From an uncultured Bacilli bacterium (GTDB taxonomy: Bacteria > Bacillota_I > Bacilli_A > RF39 > UBA660): a stretch of DNA of 53,791 nucleotides. Below the pieces are notes generated by a model that ran no database searches, was not told the DNA's origin, and was given only the letters and a program-made list of their open reading frames with translations. Positions 24,051 to 31,846 of the stretch are shown piece after piece. The position numbers and the translations under genes were made by a program. How positions within the stretch are numbered: position 1 is the stretch's first letter; each line of letters begins with the position of its first letter. The stretch spans positions 1-53,791 of the forward strand of contig CALVQX010000016.1 of the NCBI GenBank assembly GCA_944358405.1, in the 5' to 3' direction.

Positions 24051-24611
24051 ATGGGAAAAGTAGATTGGATAACATATAAAACGTCTATAGATGAGATAAT
24101 TGTACCATCGGAAGAAAGGGCTAAAGTAGAAGAGGCTTATAATAATATTTGTGGTTCATTTATCAATAAAACAATAAAGGAAGAATTAGAGCAAGAAATG
24201 GTAAGTGGTGGATTAGATGTTCTGTCTCTTAATATTTTAGGAGTTTCTCCTGCAAATGCTATGAGTAGAGAAATAGTTAATTATTGTGATGATATAAATT
24301 TGGGTATATCCGAATTAAGTAATACAGTAGAAAACGCCGCTATAAAACAGGCTGCTTGCGAAAGAAATCAATTAATCAATGCTATTAGTGAAAAAATAGC
24401 CGAGTATGAAAAATTAAGAAATGAAGCTCAATCATCGTATAATACTTACAAAAGTGCTTATGAAAGAGATGAATATTCTGCTCCAGGGGATTATAATTGG
24501 AATGCGATGGAAACATGGCAAGTTCAAATAGATATTTACAATGACGAAATTAAAAAATTAAAAGAAAAAAGAAGTACTGTTATAGAATTAGGGGAAAGCA
24601 CAAGACATTAG
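24051..24611 (+). CDS. Small helical protein of T7SS-like cassette B
   Basis: I choose ATG 24051, preceded by AAAGGAGGAG; the ATG at 24003 lies within the RNA hairpin. The product has 186 residues and is almost all helical, with LEQEMVSGGLDVLSLNILGV, ELSNTVENAAIKQAACERNQ and a coiled coil ISEKIAEYEKLRNEAQSSYN. No membrane helix or signal peptide. It takes the same slot as the 141-residue protein of cassette A but shows no clear sequence similarity, so this slot is variable, perhaps matching the variable head of the next protein. The 71 bases after it hold only the next ribosome binding site. Confidence 0.6.
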   Translation: MGKVDWITYKTSIDEIIVPSEERAKVEEAYNNICGSFINKTIKEELEQEMVSGGLDVLSLNILGVSPANAMSREIVNYCDDINLGISELSNTVENAAIKQAACERNQLINAISEKIAEYEKLRNEAQSSYNTYKSAYERDEYSAPGDYNWNAMETWQVQIDIYNDEIKKLKEKRSTVIELGESTRH

Positions 24612-24682
24612 TTGACCTTTGCAAAATAATTTTTTCAAAAATACAAAAAACATATAAATAAATATTAAGAAAGGAGCAAAAT

Positions 24683-26923
24683 ATGGCAGAAAAAAGTTAT
24701 CAAGGGTGTATAGATTATGAAAAATTAACTCAGAGTAGTGAAGTTGTTAGCAATATTAGCTATAGTGCTTCTAATTCTACAGTAGTGAGTAATTTAAATG
24801 ATATAGTAACGAAATTAAAAGATAGTAATAATTTACATGGAAATTATTTGAGCGAAACAAATTTTGAAGCTCAAATAAATGAAAACATAGAGCAATGGAA
24901 CTTAATAAACAAGAAAATAAACAGTTTGAATACTGCTTTATCCGATACAATTTATAATTTTAAAGATGCGGAATCATTTGATTCAGAGGATTTAAGTAAA
25001 TTAGCTGCTATATATGGAGACAGCGAAGCAGCAACGAATGCTTTTGAAACAGCAATGGCAGAAGATCACTCTGGTGAAATAAACATAGCAACTTCTTCTA
25101 CTGATTTTATAAATAATATAGATGAAGAGATAGATGATGTAGTAATAACAAACATATGTACATCAACTATGGAATTGGGCGATAATTTCCCAAGCGATTA
25201 TGATTCCGAAGAAGAATGGTTCAATGATTTATATCAACAGTATTTAGATGCAGGATATTCTGAAGATGATGCTGCAATAAAAGCAAAATTAGACATGGCT
25301 ATATGGAGAATAGAAGAATCAGGTGCCACTGTAGTTGCCCAAGCAGTTTCAGATTATATTGACGAAAATATAGATGATTTTGAAGACTATACCTATATAA
25401 GGGAACATGGTATATCAAAGGAGCAAGCACAACAATTGATAATAGAACAGCAGACTAAATTAGATAACTTAGCTAAAAAGATTGATAACGGGAGTGAACT
25501 TTCTGATATTGATATGCAAAATTTAGAAAAACAATATATAAAAGCAGAGCAAAAATTGGATGCTTTAAAAGATAAATTTGATATTGAGATAGGGGAAGAT
25601 AGTAACAACAATTTAGGTGATACTAATTCCGACACAGGCACTGCTGATGAGGGTGGAAATAGTAGTAACAACAACTTAGGTGATACCAATTCTAGTACAA
25701 CAGATACTACTGGCGATAGTGGAAATGGCGACAGTTCATCTCCTAACAGGGTATCTTATAGAAAAACAGATACAGATAAAGAAACAGGGGATACCACTTC
25801 TTCAACAGATTCCACTACCGAAACAGAAGACGTAAAACAAAAGGTAACCTCAACAGATAAACCTACAGATCAAAACACATCAGAAGATCAAACTAATAAT
25901 AGTACAACAACAGATACCAATCCGAATGCTAATCAGAACACAAATCAGGATACAAGTACACCATCAGATACAAATACAAGCAAACCGACTACAGGCACTA
26001 ATCCTGATACGACTACAGGAAACACTTCTGATCCGACAACTGGAAATTCACAAACAAATACAAATAATAATCTTGGAAATGATTCTTCAAATCAAAATAT
26101 TCCAAATAATAACACTGGGGACTCTAATGCAAATAACCAACCATCCTCAGGAGACTCAGTACAAGTAACACCACCAGTAAATAATTCTAATAATACAATT
26201 ACATATCAGCCACAGGGAACATCTTCAAATAGTTCATCTTCAAACGTTTCACATTCAGATGGAGCTTCAAATGTTTCATCATCAAGCGAAATTTCAAATC
26301 CTTCATCTTCTACCGGAACTTCAAACGAATCTGGATTAACATCACTTCCAGAAGATTCAACTGATATAACTGATATAAGTGGAGACGATGGCATAACATC
26401 TACTAATGGAGAAGACATAGATATTACCAGTATTGATAAGGTAACTCCAAGTGGTTCTAATACAGTAAGCACAGCAAGCAAATCATCCGATGGTGGAAAC
26501 GCAATTCCAATTATATTAGGAGTGGCTGCTGCTGGGGCTGCAGCTGTTGCCGGAGGAAAATATATTAAAAACAAGAAAGAAAAAGAAAACAACAACGGAG
26601 AAGATGAGAACTATCAATATGAAGAGAAGGACTTGTTCGAGTTAGATACAAATGATGCATCTAGCAATTCTGCTAATGAAAATCAGCAATCTAATTCATA
26701 CAATAACGAAGTAATGAAATTGATCATGGACTCAGATAATTCAAAAGAAAATACTCCAAATTCTCAACTAGAAGAGGACTCCAAAGACTTTAACTTAAAT
26801 AGTACGCAAAAAAGTGATAAATATCAAGCAGGAAGTATCAATAAATTAAATTTAGAAGATGGAAGAGACGTCAGAATATCTGATGATGTAATGTTTGGAA
26901 ACAAGAAAGAAGAATTAGAATAG
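24683..26923 (+). CDS. Large stalk-and-anchor protein of T7SS-like cassette B (746 residues)
   Basis: It starts MAEKSYQGCIDYEKLTQSSE without a signal peptide. Residues 1-310 form an acidic, helical head (EQWNLINKKINSLNTALSDT, EEWFNDLYQQYLDAGYSEDD) unlike the Gly/Ala-rich head of cassette A. Residues about 310 to 610 are a Ser/Thr/Asn/Asp-rich stalk containing a 63-base repeat. Then come one membrane helix (AIPIILGVAAAGAAAVAGG), KYIKNKKEKEN and a cytosolic tail ending NKLNLEDGRDVRISDDVMFG. From PPVNNSNNTI onward it parallels the cassette A protein. It would be displayed outside on a flexible stalk, anchored by its C-terminal helix; export by a T7SS is inferred from the neighbours. Confidence 0.7.
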   Translation: MAEKSYQGCIDYEKLTQSSEVVSNISYSASNSTVVSNLNDIVTKLKDSNNLHGNYLSETNFEAQINENIEQWNLINKKINSLNTALSDTIYNFKDAESFDSEDLSKLAAIYGDSEAATNAFETAMAEDHSGEINIATSSTDFINNIDEEIDDVVITNICTSTMELGDNFPSDYDSEEEWFNDLYQQYLDAGYSEDDAAIKAKLDMAIWRIEESGATVVAQAVSDYIDENIDDFEDYTYIREHGISKEQAQQLIIEQQTKLDNLAKKIDNGSELSDIDMQNLEKQYIKAEQKLDALKDKFDIEIGEDSNNNLGDTNSDTGTADEGGNSSNNNLGDTNSSTTDTTGDSGNGDSSSPNRVSYRKTDTDKETGDTTSSTDSTTETEDVKQKVTSTDKPTDQNTSEDQTNNSTTTDTNPNANQNTNQDTSTPSDTNTSKPTTGTNPDTTTGNTSDPTTGNSQTNTNNNLGNDSSNQNIPNNNTGDSNANNQPSSGDSVQVTPPVNNSNNTITYQPQGTSSNSSSSNVSHSDGASNVSSSSEISNPSSSTGTSNESGLTSLPEDSTDITDISGDDGITSTNGEDIDITSIDKVTPSGSNTVSTASKSSDGGNAIPIILGVAAAGAAAVAGGKYIKNKKEKENNNGEDENYQYEEKDLFELDTNDASSNSANENQQSNSYNNEVMKLIMDSDNSKENTPNSQLEEDSKDFNLNSTQKSDKYQAGSINKLNLEDGRDVRISDDVMFGNKKEELE

Positions 26924-26939
26924 AAAAGGGGAAATTTTC

Positions 26940-27254
26940 ATGGAAGAAAAATATTTACCATTAGGTTCTGTTGTGATCCTAGGTGGAGGAAAAAAAGAAT
27001 TAATGATTACTGGATATTGTATGGAAACACCAGAAAAACCAGGAAAAATATTTGATTATTGTGGATGTATTTTCCCAGAAGGAGTAATTCGCTCAGACCT
27101 AACTTGCGTATTTGATCACGCACAGATTGAAAAAATAATTTTTACTGGTTGCAAAAATGAAAGAGCAGAAAAATTTTTAACTAGACTAAAAGAAAGAACA
27201 AATGCAAAAGAAAAAAAAGATCTTCCCGTGATAGAAGAAATAGAAAGGCTATAA
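26940..27254 (+). CDS. DUF4176 protein (cassette B)
   Basis: A 104-residue paralogue of the cassette A DUF4176 protein: YLPLGSVVILGGGKKELMIT, IFDYCGCIFPEGVIRSDLTC and FDHAQIEKIIFTGCKNERAE. It lacks the Pro/Ser tail of its paralogue. It begins 16 bases after the large protein gene, the last gene of the cassette. The same role as a cytosolic T7SS-associated factor is expected. The conserved pairing of one DUF4176 gene with one stalk-and-anchor gene in both cassettes suggests that the two products work together. Confidence 0.8.
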   Translation: MEEKYLPLGSVVILGGGKKELMITGYCMETPEKPGKIFDYCGCIFPEGVIRSDLTCVFDHAQIEKIIFTGCKNERAEKFLTRLKERTNAKEKKDLPVIEEIERL

Positions 27255-27305
27255 GTTCTTTCTTTTTTTTGAAATATAGTATATAATAATAGTGGTGATA
27301 TATAA

Positions 27306-27614
27306 ATGGAACAATATATAATTATTGGAGTTATTTTACTAATTATTTTATTAGCAATATTAAAAGCAACAAAAAAAGATGCAGAATTAGACTTTAATAA
27401 ATTAGTAGAATTACTCGGAGGAAAAGAAAACATTATTCATACAGAGACGAATATGTCCAGATTCAAAGTAACCCTAAAAGATGTGAGCAAAGCAAATAAA
27501 GAAGGAATTCAAAAATTAGGGGCAAAGGGAATTGTCGAAATTGATAATCAATTAAAAATTATCCTTGGCCCAGAATCTAAACAGTTAAAAAAATATATTG
27601 ACGAGATAAAATGA
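27306..27614 (+). CDS. Membrane-anchored EIIB-like domain lacking the phosphorylated Cys
   Basis: A 102-residue protein. The first 20 residues form a membrane helix (IIIGVILLIILLAILKATKK). The rest has the fold pattern of the glucose-type PTS EIIB domain: FNKLVELLGGKENI, SRFKVTLKDVSKANKEGIQK, LGAKGIVEI, LKIILGPESKQL. In active EIIB the site reads (D/A)CITRL; here the aligned stretch is TNMSRF, so the phospho-accepting Cys is Asn. It cannot act as a phosphotransferase and may be a regulatory or structural protein. A TATAAT-rich promoter region precedes it and a hairpin with T run follows, so it is its own unit. Confidence 0.75.
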   Translation: MEQYIIIGVILLIILLAILKATKKDAELDFNKLVELLGGKENIIHTETNMSRFKVTLKDVSKANKEGIQKLGAKGIVEIDNQLKIILGPESKQLKKYIDEIK

Positions 27615-27637
27615 CAAAGTTTGTCATTTTTCTTTTT
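27608..27637 (+). terminator. Terminator after EIIB-like gene
   Basis: AAAATGACA at 27608 pairs with TGTCATTTT at 27622, followed by TCTTTTT. The stop codon TGA lies inside the stem. Confidence 0.7.
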
Positions 27638-27702
27638 ATAAAACCAATATTCGACAAAAATTGACAAGAAAAAAAGATATACTCCAACCAGGAGTGAAAA
27701 AA

Positions 27703-28944
27703 ATGAATATCATTGAAAACTTAATTTTAAATAGCATTTATTTACTATTTCCATTATGTATCTATTTAATTTATATTACTTATATTAGAAATATGGATAA
27801 AAAAGAAAAAGGCATTATTTTAGAATTTGCATTATTATCTTCTTTATTCTTGATGATCAGATTTTCTAAAAATCGAAGTCTATATATTATTATTCTTTAT
27901 AATATTCCCTTATTATTGTCATATTTAAAAAATAAAGTTCCTGTTGCTATTTTTATTTCTATAATTTTAGTTTGTTACTATAAAACCTACAGCAATATTC
28001 CTCTAATCGTTTCTATAATAGAGTATAGCATTTATTTAATTGTCTACTTTTTAACGAAAGAAAAAGAAAATAGGGAAGAGTATTTAATTCATATTTTTGT
28101 TATAATGAAATCCTTCTTATCTGCCGTCTTAATTTATTTATGTTTTGAGCCAACGGGATTTTCTTTAAATAATACACTATATTTATTAATCGTAATGACT
28201 ATTTTTATCTGTTATAGTTATCTAATTACTTATTTATTTAAAAAAGGAGAAGACATGGTGGAATTAAACACGACTTTGCAAGAATTAAAACGTGAAAAAA
28301 TGCTTAGAGCCTCTCTTTCAAAGTTAACTCATGAAATTAAAAATCCAATTGCTGTTTGTAAAGGTTATCTAGAAATGATTGATAAAAAAGGAATAGAAAA
28401 TAGTCACAGATATATTTCTATCATAGAAGATGAGATCAATCGTGCTTTAACTGTAATTACTGACTTTTCTACTTTTGGTAAACTGACTCAAATAGAAAAA
28501 GAAGAAGTAGATTTGCGCTTAGTTCTAGAAGAAATAATAGAAGTAGTAACACCATTATTTAAAAAATCGAATAGTAAAATTGAATTAAAAATGAAGGAAG
28601 AAGAATTATATATAGATCTAGATTATTCTAAAATCAAGCAAGTACTAGTAAATATCATTAAAAATTCCTTGGAAGCAAAGAAAAAAGAAGAACATCTAGT
28701 AGTAACGATCGATGTAAAAACGTATATAAATACGGTTAGAATAATCATCAAAGATACAGGAATTGGAATGAACAAAGAAACATTAAATAGAATTTCAGAA
28801 GTTTTCTATACAACAAAAGAGAAAGGAAGTGGTTTAGGAGTAGCATTATCGAAAGAAATTATAGAATTGCATAAAGGGACGATGACTTATCAATCAACAC
28901 CGAATAAAGGTACTACAGTAACGATTACACTTCCACAAAAATAA
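27703..28944 (+). CDS. Orphan membrane sensor histidine kinase (sporulation-kinase-like)
   Basis: I choose ATG 27703 (GGAGTG upstream) rather than a TTG at 27661. The product has 413 residues. The first 185 form about six membrane helices without a large extracellular loop. Then come the HisKA box SKLTHEIKNPIAVCKGYLEM with the phosphorylated His, and an ATPase domain with N-box VNIIKNSLEAKKK, G1 IIIKDTGIGMN, F-box EVFYTTKEKGSGLGVAL. No response regulator gene is adjacent. Multi-helix orphan kinases of this build include KinB-like kinases that feed the Spo0A pathway, which would fit a spore former; that role is inference. Confidence 0.8.
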   Translation: MNIIENLILNSIYLLFPLCIYLIYITYIRNMDKKEKGIILEFALLSSLFLMIRFSKNRSLYIIILYNIPLLLSYLKNKVPVAIFISIILVCYYKTYSNIPLIVSIIEYSIYLIVYFLTKEKENREEYLIHIFVIMKSFLSAVLIYLCFEPTGFSLNNTLYLLIVMTIFICYSYLITYLFKKGEDMVELNTTLQELKREKMLRASLSKLTHEIKNPIAVCKGYLEMIDKKGIENSHRYISIIEDEINRALTVITDFSTFGKLTQIEKEEVDLRLVLEEIIEVVTPLFKKSNSKIELKMKEEELYIDLDYSKIKQVLVNIIKNSLEAKKKEEHLVVTIDVKTYINTVRIIIKDTGIGMNKETLNRISEVFYTTKEKGSGLGVALSKEIIELHKGTMTYQSTPNKGTTVTITLPQK

Positions 28945-28964
28945 AAAAGTCTTACGACTTTTAA
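28945..28964. terminator. Bidirectional terminator
   Basis: AAAAGTC-TTAC-GACTTTT is a perfect seven-base stem between the kinase gene and the convergent small gene, whose stop codon (28961-28963) it touches. Confidence 0.7.
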
Positions 28965-29257
28965 TAATAAAATGTATTAGTATTATATGTTGGAAAAGTA
29001 GTAGGAAAAGGTCCTGGATAAGGCATTGGATAAAAACCACAGCAAGGTCTTCCGTTATTATTGATTTGATTATTATTAGCAATTCCATATCCTAAAGCAG
29101 TACCAGCAAGTCCACCAACAAGAAATGGTGCTAAGAAGAAACGCTCACCATCTTCTGTAGTAACGGGAACTACATTGGAAGAAGTAGGGTATGGCTGGCT
29201 TCGATAAAAATGTCTACTATTGTTTTGCACAACATAATTACGAGGATACATATTCAC
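28961..29257 (-). CDS. Tyr/Pro/Asn-rich small protein, possible spore or envelope protein
   Basis: A 98-residue protein after GGAGAGTG. The N-terminus is polar (MNMYPRNYVVQNNSRHFYRS), followed by one hydrophobic Gly-rich segment FLAPFLVGGLAGTALGYGIA, an Asn stretch, and a Tyr/Pro/Phe tail (GFYPMPYPGPFPTTFPTYNT). This composition resembles small coat- or exosporium-associated proteins of spore formers, but no named family can be given. Upstream is the divergent kinase-fold gene. The role is unknown. Confidence 0.5.
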   Translation of the reverse strand: MNMYPRNYVVQNNSRHFYRSQPYPTSSNVVPVTTEDGERFFLAPFLVGGLAGTALGYGIANNNQINNNGRPCCGFYPMPYPGPFPTTFPTYNTNTFYY

Positions 29258-29354
29258 ACTCTCCTTTACAATAATGTATGAAAAATAATGAAATACGTGT
29301 CAAAAGAAGTTACTAAAAAAGAAATTTATGATATACTATAGCCCGGTGATCGAA

Positions 29355-30092
29355 ATGCAAAGGTTAAAAGATATAAAATTAGCAGAAGAAGAATTAAGTT
29401 ATTATAAACAACAGTATTTTGATTTTGGCTCTGAAAGTATTATTGTTAGATCCCATCCTGATAGAATATATAAGATTTGGAATGATGATATCCCAATACA
29501 AATTAGAGAAAATAAATTAAAAAAGATAATCGCATACTACCAAAAGCAAATAAAATACATCCCACAAATTACAGCTACTTTAAGTAGTCATGGAATTTGT
29601 AGTGGATACGAAATGTCTTTTTCTGAAGAGGATGATGTTCTGTTGATTGCACCAATAGAGAAAAAAGAAAGAAAAGAAATTCTTCAACGAGGAAAAGAAA
29701 TCTTATCTTACTTTATAAGAGAAGGAATTATTTACGGAGATATTAAAAATGACAATATTTTATATAACAAAAGAACAAAAAAACTGAAATTTTGTGATTT
29801 TGATAATACAAAATATCAAGATTTACCAATGGATTTACAACCAGAAGAGTTAAGTGATTTTATTAAGAAATATGGCAGTGAAGATGAAAAGATCCATGCT
29901 TATATGTACAATTTATTGACATTACAACAATTAGATAGTAGAGATTGCTGTAACGTAGAAGTATTACAGGGAATCTATGAAGACAATTATTGTGAAATTG
30001 TAGATGAGAAAGGAAAGGTTTTACTAAAAGAAATGAAGTCTATCAACCAAAATTATAGTGGTGAATACTTAATTGATCACATCGTAAAATAA
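29355..30092 (+). CDS. Protein-kinase-fold protein
   Basis: The ATG at 29328 lies inside a TATACT promoter box, so I choose ATG 29355 after GGTGAT, giving 245 residues. It has a kinase C-lobe: REGIIYGDIKNDNILYNKRT (YGD in place of HRD, conserved Lys and Asn) and LKFCDFDNTKY (DFD in place of DFG). The N-lobe contains SIIVRSHPDRIYKIWND with a Lys suited to ATP binding. The spacing is that of small bacterial kinase-like proteins of the Lanthipeptide/RIO-like and spore CotH-unrelated groups. Substrates are unknown. No membrane segment. Neighbours suggest sporulation or envelope work, which is speculation. Confidence 0.65.
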   Translation: MQRLKDIKLAEEELSYYKQQYFDFGSESIIVRSHPDRIYKIWNDDIPIQIRENKLKKIIAYYQKQIKYIPQITATLSSHGICSGYEMSFSEEDDVLLIAPIEKKERKEILQRGKEILSYFIREGIIYGDIKNDNILYNKRTKKLKFCDFDNTKYQDLPMDLQPEELSDFIKKYGSEDEKIHAYMYNLLTLQQLDSRDCCNVEVLQGIYEDNYCEIVDEKGKVLLKEMKSINQNYSGEYLIDHIVK

Positions 30093-30139
30093 CCTTTTTT
30101 TCTTATCAAAAATATTGTAAAATAAAAAAGAGGTGAAAC

Positions 30140-30862
30140 ATGGAACGCTTACAAAAAAGAATTGCTGAAAGTGGGATAACTTCCAGAAGAAAAGCAGAGG
30201 AACTTATTATTAACGGAAAAGTAAAAGTAAATGGACAAATCGTTACAGAATTAGGAACGAAAGTTTCTAAAAAAGATCAAATCGAAGTAAATAATCAATT
30301 GATTACAAAGGAAAATAAAGAGTATTATTTATTGAATAAACCACGTGGTGTTGTGACAACAACAAAAGATGAGAAGGAAAGAAAAACAGTAGTAGATTTC
30401 ATACCAACTAATGCTAGAATTTATCCAGTAGGTCGTCTAGATTACGATACCACAGGAGTCTTACTTTTGACTAATGATGGTGAATTTGCCAATATTTTAA
30501 TGCATCCAAATAATGAAATTGATAAAGTATATATGGCAAAATTAAATGGTATCATAAAAGGAGAGCAAATTAATCAATTAAAAAATGGTGTAGTAATAGA
30601 TGAGGAAGTAACGGTACGAGCAAGTAAAGTAAAATTGAAAAAAACAGATCCAAAGACAAATACTTGTATGGTACAGATTACGATTCACGAAGGAAAAAAT
30701 CACCAAGTAAAGAAAATGTTTGAAAAAGTAGGATTTGAGGTATTAAAACTGAAAAGGGAAAAAGAAGGCATTTTTGATTTAAAAGATTTACAATCTGGAG
30801 AATTCCGAAAGTTAACACCCAAAGAAATCAGCAGAGTATATAGTTTAGCCAAAAATAAGTAG
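30140..30862 (+). CDS. rluB: rRNA pseudouridine synthase RluB/RsuA family
   Basis: A 240-residue protein after GAGGTG. Residues 1-60 are an S4 RNA-binding domain (MERLQKRIAESGITSRRKAE, KVKVNGQIVTELGTKV). The catalytic domain has YYLLNKPRGVVTTT, then YPVGRLDYDTTGVLLLTNDG with the catalytic Asp, and EGKNHQVKKMFEKVG. Length and motifs fit RluB, which modifies 23S rRNA near helix 89-93 in Bacilli; RsuA-type specificity for 16S rRNA cannot be excluded. It acts alone in the cytoplasm. Its stop lies within a strong terminator stem. Confidence 0.9.
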   Translation: MERLQKRIAESGITSRRKAEELIINGKVKVNGQIVTELGTKVSKKDQIEVNNQLITKENKEYYLLNKPRGVVTTTKDEKERKTVVDFIPTNARIYPVGRLDYDTTGVLLLTNDGEFANILMHPNNEIDKVYMAKLNGIIKGEQINQLKNGVVIDEEVTVRASKVKLKKTDPKTNTCMVQITIHEGKNHQVKKMFEKVGFEVLKLKREKEGIFDLKDLQSGEFRKLTPKEISRVYSLAKNK

Positions 30863-30888
30863 CATTAGAAATGAATGCTACTTATTTT
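30852..30888. terminator. Bidirectional terminator overlapping two stop codons
   Basis: AAAATAAGTAGCATT pairs perfectly over 15 bases with AATGCTACTTATTTT. The rluB stop (30860-30862) and the last base of the convergent gene (30887) are both inside it. Confidence 0.85.
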
Positions 30889-31444
30889 AGATATTTAGAA
30901 AAGGAAGAATATAAAAGAAAACAATAAAAAGAATTAAAGAAAGAATTTCACAAGCGATTAAAATATCAACAATACTAGTATAGTGTTCTCCTTTTTCTCG
31001 AAGTGCCGGTAAATAATCCGTCCCTAATTTCTTTTTCCATTTATCAATTCTTTTTTGATAGATTTTTAAGCACCATTGATTGGAAACTGCCATATAGACA
31101 ACTCGCATAAAAATAAAAGAAAAGAAGATTGTGAAAATATAGTAAACAGGAAATGAAAAGAGCATAAGACCATAGAATAATAATTCAATAATAAAAGCAA
31201 TAACAGTAAGCCAAATAATTTTACAATAGGAAAAATATATGGGACCTAAGAAGAAAATGGCAACTGTGTTTTCATTTCGAAAAAGCGTATCATATCTGTT
31301 TCCAAGAAAAATTTCTAAATCGGAAGCTTTGGCTATTGTTTTTTTCTTTGTAATAACATTTCCGTTATCCATATATCCACAAAAAAGGCAATAGACATGT
31401 GTGCCATCTTGACGTAATTTTCTACCACATTTTGGACATTTCAT
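30887..31444 (-). CDS. Zinc-ribbon membrane protein of unknown function
   Basis: A 185-residue protein after AGGTGAT. It starts with a zinc ribbon, MKCPKCGRKL...YCLFCGY, then a linker of about 40 residues. Two to three membrane helices follow (IIWLTVIAFIIELLFYGLML, YYIFTIFFSFIFMRVVYMAV), then a basic segment KIYQKRIDKWKKKLG and a C-terminal helix ILIACEILSLILFIVFFYIL. The ribbon and basic segment would be in the cytosol. Zinc ribbon plus membrane helices also occurs in the PrsW-like protein in this window, though at the opposite end. No function can be assigned. Confidence 0.65.
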   Translation of the reverse strand: MKCPKCGRKLRQDGTHVYCLFCGYMDNGNVITKKKTIAKASDLEIFLGNRYDTLFRNENTVAIFFLGPIYFSYCKIIWLTVIAFIIELLFYGLMLFSFPVYYIFTIFFSFIFMRVVYMAVSNQWCLKIYQKRIDKWKKKLGTDYLPALREKGEHYTSIVDILIACEILSLILFIVFFYILPFLNI

Positions 31445-31507
31445 ATAATCACCTACTATATAATAAGTATAAATGCTTTAGAAAAGAAAAACAATAAAAA
31501 GTATATA

Positions 31508-31804
31508 TTATATTTTCCATTGAAATCGCTTCATATCAACGCAACCATTTTTTAAAAAAGTAACTCCTTCTTTTAATAGTAATTCTTTTTGCTCTTTCCA
31601 TCCTGGAACAAGCCGACCATTGCAATTTACCACTCTATGGCAAGGATAAGTTCCATAAAGATCGACATGAGAAAGGACTTTTCCAACATATCTAGCACGA
31701 TTTTTCCATCCAGCTAGAGTAGCAATTTGTTTGTAACTTGCAACTTTTCCTACGGGGATTTCCGATACGATTTCTAAAATCAAATAAACAAATTCTAAGT
31801 TCAT
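31508..31804 (-). CDS. MGMT-like methyltransferase domain protein (PCHRV type)
   Basis: A 98-residue protein consisting only of the DNA-binding and active-site part of O6-alkylguanine-DNA alkyltransferase: VSEIPVGKVASYKQIATLAG, ARYVGKVLSH, YGTYPCHRVVNCNGRLVPGW. The PCHRV motif keeps the alkyl-accepting Cys, whereas true alkyltransferase-like (ATL) proteins have Trp or another residue there. The N-terminal ribonuclease-like domain of full MGMT is absent. It may repair or flag alkylated guanine. It stands between a zinc-ribbon gene and ferredoxin on the same strand with no tight coupling. Confidence 0.85.
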   Translation of the reverse strand: MNLEFVYLILEIVSEIPVGKVASYKQIATLAGWKNRARYVGKVLSHVDLYGTYPCHRVVNCNGRLVPGWKEQKELLLKEGVTFLKNGCVDMKRFQWKI

Positions 31805-31815
31805 AACTCTCTACA

Positions 31816-31843
31816 AAAAAAGTAAGAATCAATCTTACTTTTT
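31816..31843 (-). terminator. Terminator of the ferredoxin gene
   Basis: AAAAAGTAAGA at 31816 pairs with TCTTACTTTTT at 31833, read on the minus strand after the ferredoxin stop at 31847. Confidence 0.75.
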
Positions 31844-31846
31844 AAC

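Noticed and set aside
26206-26595. Minus-strand open frame of 129 residues within the cassette B stalk
   Set aside because: It is the complement of repetitive Ser/Thr/Asn codons and of the membrane helix; such frames arise by composition.
27661-27702. TTG 27661 as start of the histidine kinase
   Set aside because: No ribosome binding site lies before it; ATG 27703 has GGAGTG at the right distance.
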